From the NCBI GenBank assembly GCA_030684575.1, contig JAUXVD010000008.1:620001-684000 (forward strand): a DNA stretch of 64,000 nucleotides, in the 5' to 3' direction. The notes beneath the pieces were generated by a model, which worked only from the letters and a program-made list of their open reading frames with translations, made no database searches and was not told the origin of the DNA. The stretch comes from Nitrospirota bacterium (GTDB lineage Bacteria; Nitrospirota; Nitrospiria; Nitrospirales; Nitrospiraceae). The translations under genes were made by a program, and so were the position numbers. Below, piece after piece: positions 59,880 to 64,000 of this stretch. The stretch's first letter is position 1; the number at the start of each line of letters is the position of its first letter.

Positions 59880-61381
59880 GGGGTAACCGCCTATTTCCGG
59901 CCTTCGATGCCTTCCTCCTGCTCATCATTCTGAACTTGACGCTGCAGCCTCTGACAGAGCCTGATTTCGGATGGCATCTGAGGACGGGCCTCGATCTCCT
60001 CTGGCAAGGCGGGACCTTGCCGGCTCTCGATCCCTATTCCCACACGATGCCGGACTGGCCCTGGGTTGAACATGCCTGGCTGACCGATTTGATCGTCGGG
60101 GCTATCTATCAGATGTTCGGCGCCTTGGGGGTGATTCTCTTCTTTAGCGCGGTGACGTCAGGCGCTTGGCTGATTGCGAGTTGTTCTGCCCCTTGCAATA
60201 GAACTGCGCGACTGCTCGCCTGTGCCCTATCTTTGTGGGTGGCCTTGCCGTATCTCGGGGCGAGAACCCAAATGGTCACCTTGCTGGGCCTCGCGGTATT
60301 GCTGGTGATTCTTCAGCGAACTCTGAACGGAGAAACCCGTTTGCCATGGCTGATTCCGCCGGTATTTCTGCTCTGGGCCAATCTGCACGGAGGGTTTACG
60401 GCCGGGCTGTTTCTGCTGGGGCTGGTGACGGCCTGTTTTGCAATGATCAAAGGAGTTCTTCATTGGGCACCTGGTCTGGCCCTACATCTTGATGAAAGGC
60501 CCCTCGCATGGCCCACGATTGGAACGTTGATAGTGGTGGGGGGCGTCGCGGCCTTGGGGACTTTGGTGAACCCCTATGGATGGAGGTTGTACGGAGAGAT
60601 CATCGATTCCCTGTCGAACCAATTCATGCTCGATAACTTGCAGGAATGGCAGCCACTGTCCTTGAGTACGTTGGCGGGCCGCAGCTACGCGTTATATCTG
60701 GCTGGATTGGGGCTGGCGGTGGCGGCCTGGTATCGGCGTATCGAGCCGGTGCGATGGGCCGTCTGGCTGGTGTTTTTGTTTCTCTCATTGCGTCATATGC
60801 GAAACATTCCGTTTTTTCTCTTAGTCAGTCTCCCGCTTTGTGCCGAGTTGTTGGCCGAAGGATTTGGCCAGCTGCCAGTCTGGCTCAGTTCGGATTCCGT
60901 TCGTGCCAGGCGATGGGTGTTAGCGGGGACGCTGGCAGGAGGGCTATTCATGGTCTGGTTGGGGCCGGACCATCTTCAGCGGGTGGTGCAGTCCGGTCTT
61001 GAGCCCGCCGAGTATTTCAAGAGCACGTCCTATCCGATTGAGGCGGTGCAGTGGGTTCGCGAGCATCCGGACCTGGTAGGGCAGCGGCTGTATAACGACT
61101 ATGCCTACGGAGGGTTTCTGCTCTGGTGGTTACCGGAAGAGAAAATCTTTATCGATGGGCGTATGCCGGCCTGGCGAAGCGGGGATCGCCTGATTTTTCA
61201 AGACTACGTGGCCCTGAGCCTGACCGACCCTCCGAGGCTTTCTGTTCTGACTGCCTACTCGGTCGATTGGGCGATCGTGAGGAAAAAGAGTCTGTTGGAC
61301 GAGGCGCTTGCAGACGAGCCGACATGGCTACGGGAATATCAAGATGGGAAAGTGTCGATTTATGTACAGACCGTCAAGTGA
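59876..61381 (+). CDS. polytopic membrane protein, conserved hypothetical
   Basis: This 501-residue protein has about ten hydrophobic segments. The early motif PDFGWHLRTGLDLLWQG and DPYSHTMPDWPWVEHAWLTD is typical of a group of GT39/PMT-like membrane proteins in which an acidic residue follows the first helix. A C-terminal soluble part (YNDYAYGGFLLWWLPEEKIF) also resembles that group. It is coupled to the carbamoyltransferase by a 4-bp overlap, so both probably act on the same surface polymer. A catalytic role cannot be assigned. Confidence 0.72.
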   Translation: MRGNRLFPAFDAFLLLIILNLTLQPLTEPDFGWHLRTGLDLLWQGGTLPALDPYSHTMPDWPWVEHAWLTDLIVGAIYQMFGALGVILFFSAVTSGAWLIASCSAPCNRTARLLACALSLWVALPYLGARTQMVTLLGLAVLLVILQRTLNGETRLPWLIPPVFLLWANLHGGFTAGLFLLGLVTACFAMIKGVLHWAPGLALHLDERPLAWPTIGTLIVVGGVAALGTLVNPYGWRLYGEIIDSLSNQFMLDNLQEWQPLSLSTLAGRSYALYLAGLGLAVAAWYRRIEPVRWAVWLVFLFLSLRHMRNIPFFLLVSLPLCAELLAEGFGQLPVWLSSDSVRARRWVLAGTLAGGLFMVWLGPDHLQRVVQSGLEPAEYFKSTSYPIEAVQWVREHPDLVGQRLYNDYAYGGFLLWWLPEEKIFIDGRMPAWRSGDRLIFQDYVALSLTDPPRLSVLTAYSVDWAIVRKKSLLDEALADEPTWLREYQDGKVSIYVQTVK

Positions 61382-61402
61382 TGTGTGGGAGCGCAATCCT
61401 TT

Positions 61403-62212
61403 TTATTGAGGAGGGCGTTCGAGGTGGCCGACTGTTGCTGGATGGAAATTCTGCGCCTGAGAGGAATAGAAACCCTTGGCCCAATTCCGTCTGATCACAG
61501 CCAATTCGCGTAGCATGGCGAGGCCATCGCGGAGGACGCGGACTTTCGAGCCTGGCTGATCGGACCAATTCACCGGTATTTCTGCGATACGGTATCCTCG
61601 TTGTTGCGCCACGTAGAGCAGTTCGAGATCGAAACCATAACCATCGATCGAGGAGACACTAAAGAGGTCGATGGCCACCGGTCGACGGAATAGCTTGAAC
61701 CCGCATTGAGTATCGGTGATTCCTCTGAGGCCGCATTGTTGTACGATGAAATTGAACAGGTTGCCAGAAAGGGTTCGAGTGAAGCGGGCCTGGACTGCAT
61801 AGTCTGGCAAGCGGGACGCCAATGCGCGTGATCCGATAGCCAGGTCGGCACCGCGTGTCAGGGCCTGTTCGAGCCGGGCGAGTTCCTGAATCGGCGTGGC
61901 CCCATCGGCATCGGTAAACAGTTGGAGTTGTCCGGTCGCGGCTTGCATCCCCCGTCGTACGGCGGCCCCTTTTCCTTGTCGTTGTGGAGCTTGGATTAAC
62001 TGAATGTGTGGCAGGGAAGAGGCCGCGGTCTCAACCAGAGTGGCGGTGGTATCGGTGCTACCGTCATCGACCACGAGGACTTCATAGGGCCGTCCTCGGT
62101 CTTGCATGTACGAGGTGATGCTTCGAAGATAGGGAAGGATGCGAGCCGCTTCGTTATGGGCTGGAATGATGATCGACCACTCGATGGAGCCGGAGTTGTT
62201 TCGCAATGACAC
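61403..62212 (-). CDS. family 2 glycosyltransferase (dolichyl/polyprenyl phosphate sugar transferase-like)
   Basis: This 269-residue enzyme has a GT-A fold with WSIIIPAHNEAARILPYL and VLVVDDGSTDTTATLVE, then QLFTDADGATPIQELARLEQ containing the metal-binding DAD. It resembles dolichyl-phosphate beta-glucosyltransferases and is probably membrane-associated with a lipid acceptor. It is convergent with the membrane protein gene, 21 bp apart, so it may belong to the same surface-glycan set. Confidence 0.88.
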   Translation of the reverse strand: MSLRNNSGSIEWSIIIPAHNEAARILPYLRSITSYMQDRGRPYEVLVVDDGSTDTTATLVETAASSLPHIQLIQAPQRQGKGAAVRRGMQAATGQLQLFTDADGATPIQELARLEQALTRGADLAIGSRALASRLPDYAVQARFTRTLSGNLFNFIVQQCGLRGITDTQCGFKLFRRPVAIDLFSVSSIDGYGFDLELLYVAQQRGYRIAEIPVNWSDQPGSKVRVLRDGLAMLRELAVIRRNWAKGFYSSQAQNFHPATVGHLERPPQ

Positions 62213-62403
62213 AGGAACCAGCCTTGTTGGGATGAGCTGCGGCGTCCCCGGACGAGAGGCAGAGGCGTGAGAAAATACGGTAGCCGAGCCATGGGCAGGA
62301 TTGCAAGTGGATGGCTCGGGCTTGACAGATCTATTGCGGGGGAGCGAACGTATATATGTCGTGTGAATCGACAGGCGAGCCTCTCACAGCCAGGAGGTGG
62401 GCG

Positions 62404-63183
62404 ATGCGCAATTTGTTTGCACAGTTGAGTCTGATCGTGAGTGCCGTATTCGTCGTGTCTTGTGCCTCCGCCATTCCGCCGGCACGGATCGGGGATTATG
62501 TGTCGGTAGAGCGCCAGGCCGGCGCCGACGCTCTCGCCAAGATCGATCGGCGGCCGTTGCAAGCGGGGCTGGTCGTCGTGTCGGATACCGCAGATCCTGG
62601 TGCGGCGCCGAATCTGCCGGAGGAAGCGCTGACTCGTCTGACTGAGAGCCTCCAGCAAGATCTCGGTCATGCCATTCCTGTGGTCATTAAAGAGATTATC
62701 CCCGGTCACCATATCAAGCCGCAATCTCATGGCGATTGGGCCCAGTTCGCAGAGCTGGGCCGGCAACGTGGACTCGACTATCTGGCCGTCGTGGTGGTTT
62801 CGAGTACCGAGCAGGAATATCCCGTCACATTGTTCCTTGGATGGACGACCCATGCACAGCCTGGGTTTCGTCGAGATAACTGGTCGTTATTGGAGTTTGT
62901 CCTGCTGGACTTGAAGCACAGCCAGACGTTGATACAGGCCGAAGGCCGGGGTTGGGCCACGCTGGACCGTCCGAGCGCACCGGGGATCGACCAATGGTAT
63001 CCGGCCATCTATCTGCGCCCTCAGGATCAGCGTCGTATCTGGCCCCCGACATACGAGGGCGCTCCCAATACCCTTCGTGTCGTGTCCTTCGAGCAGGCAG
63101 CGAAGCGGCTGGTGGTAAGGCTCCAGAACTCGTGGCTTGGGGTATTGGAAGCCGAGTCGGTGGCTCGGAGAGCCAGTTCGTAG
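62404..63183 (+). CDS. lipoprotein of unknown function
   Basis: This protein of about 259 residues has the signal [16 protein letters not shown] with lipobox VVSC. The mature part is mixed alpha/beta, with [20 protein letters not shown] and [20 protein letters not shown] as core strands. No domain is recognised. The ATG at 62404 is preceded by AGGAGG at about 6 bp, better than an upstream in-frame start. It lies upstream of the htrA gene, with a hairpin between. Confidence 0.7.
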   Translation: MRNLFAQLSLIVSAVFVVSCASAIPPARIGDYVSVERQAGADALAKIDRRPLQAGLVVVSDTADPGAAPNLPEEALTRLTESLQQDLGHAIPVVIKEIIPGHHIKPQSHGDWAQFAELGRQRGLDYLAVVVVSSTEQEYPVTLFLGWTTHAQPGFRRDNWSLLEFVLLDLKHSQTLIQAEGRGWATLDRPSAPGIDQWYPAIYLRPQDQRRIWPPTYEGAPNTLRVVSFEQAAKRLVVRLQNSWLGVLEAESVARRASS

Positions 63184-63215
63184 AGCTGTTCGATCGTCTT
63201 GCGGGTAGTCCTCTT

Positions 63216-63254
63216 GTCCCCTTTGGGCTCTGTTTCTGGAGAGTCCGAAGGGGA
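63216..63254. repeat. stem-loop between the lipoprotein and htrA genes
   Basis: GTCCCCTTTGGGCTC and GAGAGTCCGAAGGGGAC can pair around TGTTTCTG. There is no T-run, so a rho-independent terminator is unlikely, but a regulatory or transcript-end stem is possible. Confidence 0.45.
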
Positions 63255-63347
63255 CTATTAGTCTTTGAAGCCCTCGGAACGGATAGTGTACAATGCACCG
63301 TTCAGTTGATGCGGTCGCGTCGGTTAACCCTCTGGAGGAACGCTGTT

Positions 63348-64000
63348 ATGGTCATGCGGAGTAAGGGAAGGGATGTTCTGGGTCTTGTCGCAGGTCTTGG
63401 TTTAATTACAAGCACCTTCGCGTTTACTGTCCTACCGAATGAACCGACAGCCTTTGCCGCCGGGGTTCCAGCCGGGCTGACACAGGGTTTTGCAGAGATC
63501 GTCAAGAAGGTGACTCCAGCCGTGGTGAACATTGCGGTGACTGGGGGCGGAGAAGGCAAGGGGCGAGGTCGGAAATCGCCGTTGCCGCCAGGTCCATTTG
63601 GCGGACCTCCCGGTGAAGAAGGGCCAGAGGGCGAACTTCCAACTCCTCCGCCGATGCCTCCTGGTGGAGGGCATGGCCGTCCCGATCAAAGCGCAGGATC
63701 CGGTGTCATTTTTGACTCGAACGGATTTATCGTCACCAACAATCACGTTGTCGAAGGCGCCACGCAGATTACTGTCACGCTCAGCGATCGACGTGAATTC
63801 ACCGCCAAGGTGGTGGGGACCGACCCGAAGACGGACTTGGCTGTGGTCAAAATCGATGCGAAGGATCTTCCATCGTTAAAGTGGGCGGACTATGACAAGT
63901 TGCAGGTCGGCGATATTGTGTTAGCCGTAGGCAGTCCGTTTGGGCTGAGTTCCACCGTGACCCTGGGTATCATTAGTGCGTTAGGCCGCGGCAATGTCGG
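63348..64000 (+). CDS. HtrA/DegP serine protease, 3' end outside the window
   Basis: This 217-residue N-terminal part runs off the right edge. It has a signal ([18 protein letters not shown]), a Gly/Pro-rich insertion ([19 protein letters not shown]) and the start of a trypsin-like domain: [20 protein letters not shown] carries the catalytic His and [13 protein letters not shown] the catalytic Asp. The nucleophilic Ser and any PDZ domains lie beyond the window. HtrA/DegP proteases degrade misfolded periplasmic proteins. GGAGG precedes the ATG. Confidence 0.93.
   Translation, partial: MVMRSKGRDVLGLVAGLGLITSTFAFTVLPNEPTAFAAGVPAGLTQGFAEIVKKVTPAVVNIAVTGGGEGKGRGRKSPLPPGPFGGPPGEEGPEGELPTPPPMPPGGGHGRPDQSAGSGVIFDSNGFIVTNNHVVEGATQITVTLSDRREFTAKVVGTDPKTDLAVVKIDAKDLPSLKWADYDKLQVGDIVLAVGSPFGLSSTVTLGIISALGRGNV

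Noticed and set aside
1-64000. CRISPR array or type VI secretion machinery suggested by RHS debris
   Set aside because: No regularly spaced repeats with unique spacers and no VgrG, Hcp or sheath genes were seen.

Overview
The window looks like a chromosomal segment of a GC-rich, Gram-negative chemolithotroph-type bacterium. The closest fit I can suggest is the phylum Nitrospirota (Nitrospira-like). This is inferred from the gene set and the many short palindromic intergenic repeats, not from a marker gene. A complete Tol-Pal set and many lipoprotein signal peptides show an outer membrane. No rRNA gene, CRISPR array, replication origin or intact prophage was seen.

Left edge (1-2.7 kb): a decayed RHS/YD-repeat locus. 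A C-terminal tail of an open frame is followed 5 bp later by a small lipoprotein (possible toxin-tip/immunity arrangement). Two fragments of one RHS core flank a REP-associated tyrosine transposase with visible terminal inverted repeats and a MazF-type toxin-antitoxin pair. From 2.5 to 15 kb lie housekeeping genes: a ThiS/MoaD-like carrier, galT, a GH57 glycosidase, VanZ, a Fic AMPylator with a likely operator, the AmgK/MurU-like cell-wall recycling pair, an NtrC-type regulator, DUF1015 and a polyprenyl diphosphate synthase. Glutamate synthase gltB-gltD follows (15.3-21.4 kb).

Accessory island (21.4-26 kb): AT-richer DNA with an FRG-domain protein, a DUF3800 gene bounded by 17-bp direct repeats, and an open frame that fuses a lipoprotein-like N terminus to the C-terminal tail of an integron integrase. 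Next come an attI-like site, a one-gene cassette with an attC-like palindrome, an orphan VapB antitoxin and a DUF5069 gene. A broken, roughly 92 % identical copy of the DUF5069 5' end lies 3 kb upstream, so the island is bracketed by a partial duplication.

Middle (26-41.5 kb): a Lys/His-rich secreted protein, PilZ, paired paralogues of unknown function around a 54-residue zinc-ribbon protein, a Ycf46-like ATPase cluster, an MBL hydrolase, trpS, an M50 protease, an LpoA-like TPR plus periplasmic-binding lipoprotein and a Xer recombinase. Right part (41.6-64 kb): tRNA-Val and tRNA-Asp, then a tightly packed tolQ-tolR-tolA-tolB-pal-cpoB-cpoB run leading into mutL-miaA-mtnP-pfkB-TPR-rodZ. After these come a cytochrome c with its own promoter and terminator, a caspase-like lipoprotein lacking both catalytic residues, a carbamoyltransferase with a membrane partner, a GT2 glycosyltransferase and the start of an HtrA/DegP protease.

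Across the window, at least seven related imperfect palindromes of about 75-190 bp recur between genes. Several start exactly at a stop codon. Their outer stems differ in sequence but stay complementary, which points to conserved structure. They are the most intriguing unexplained signal here, together with the integron remnant.
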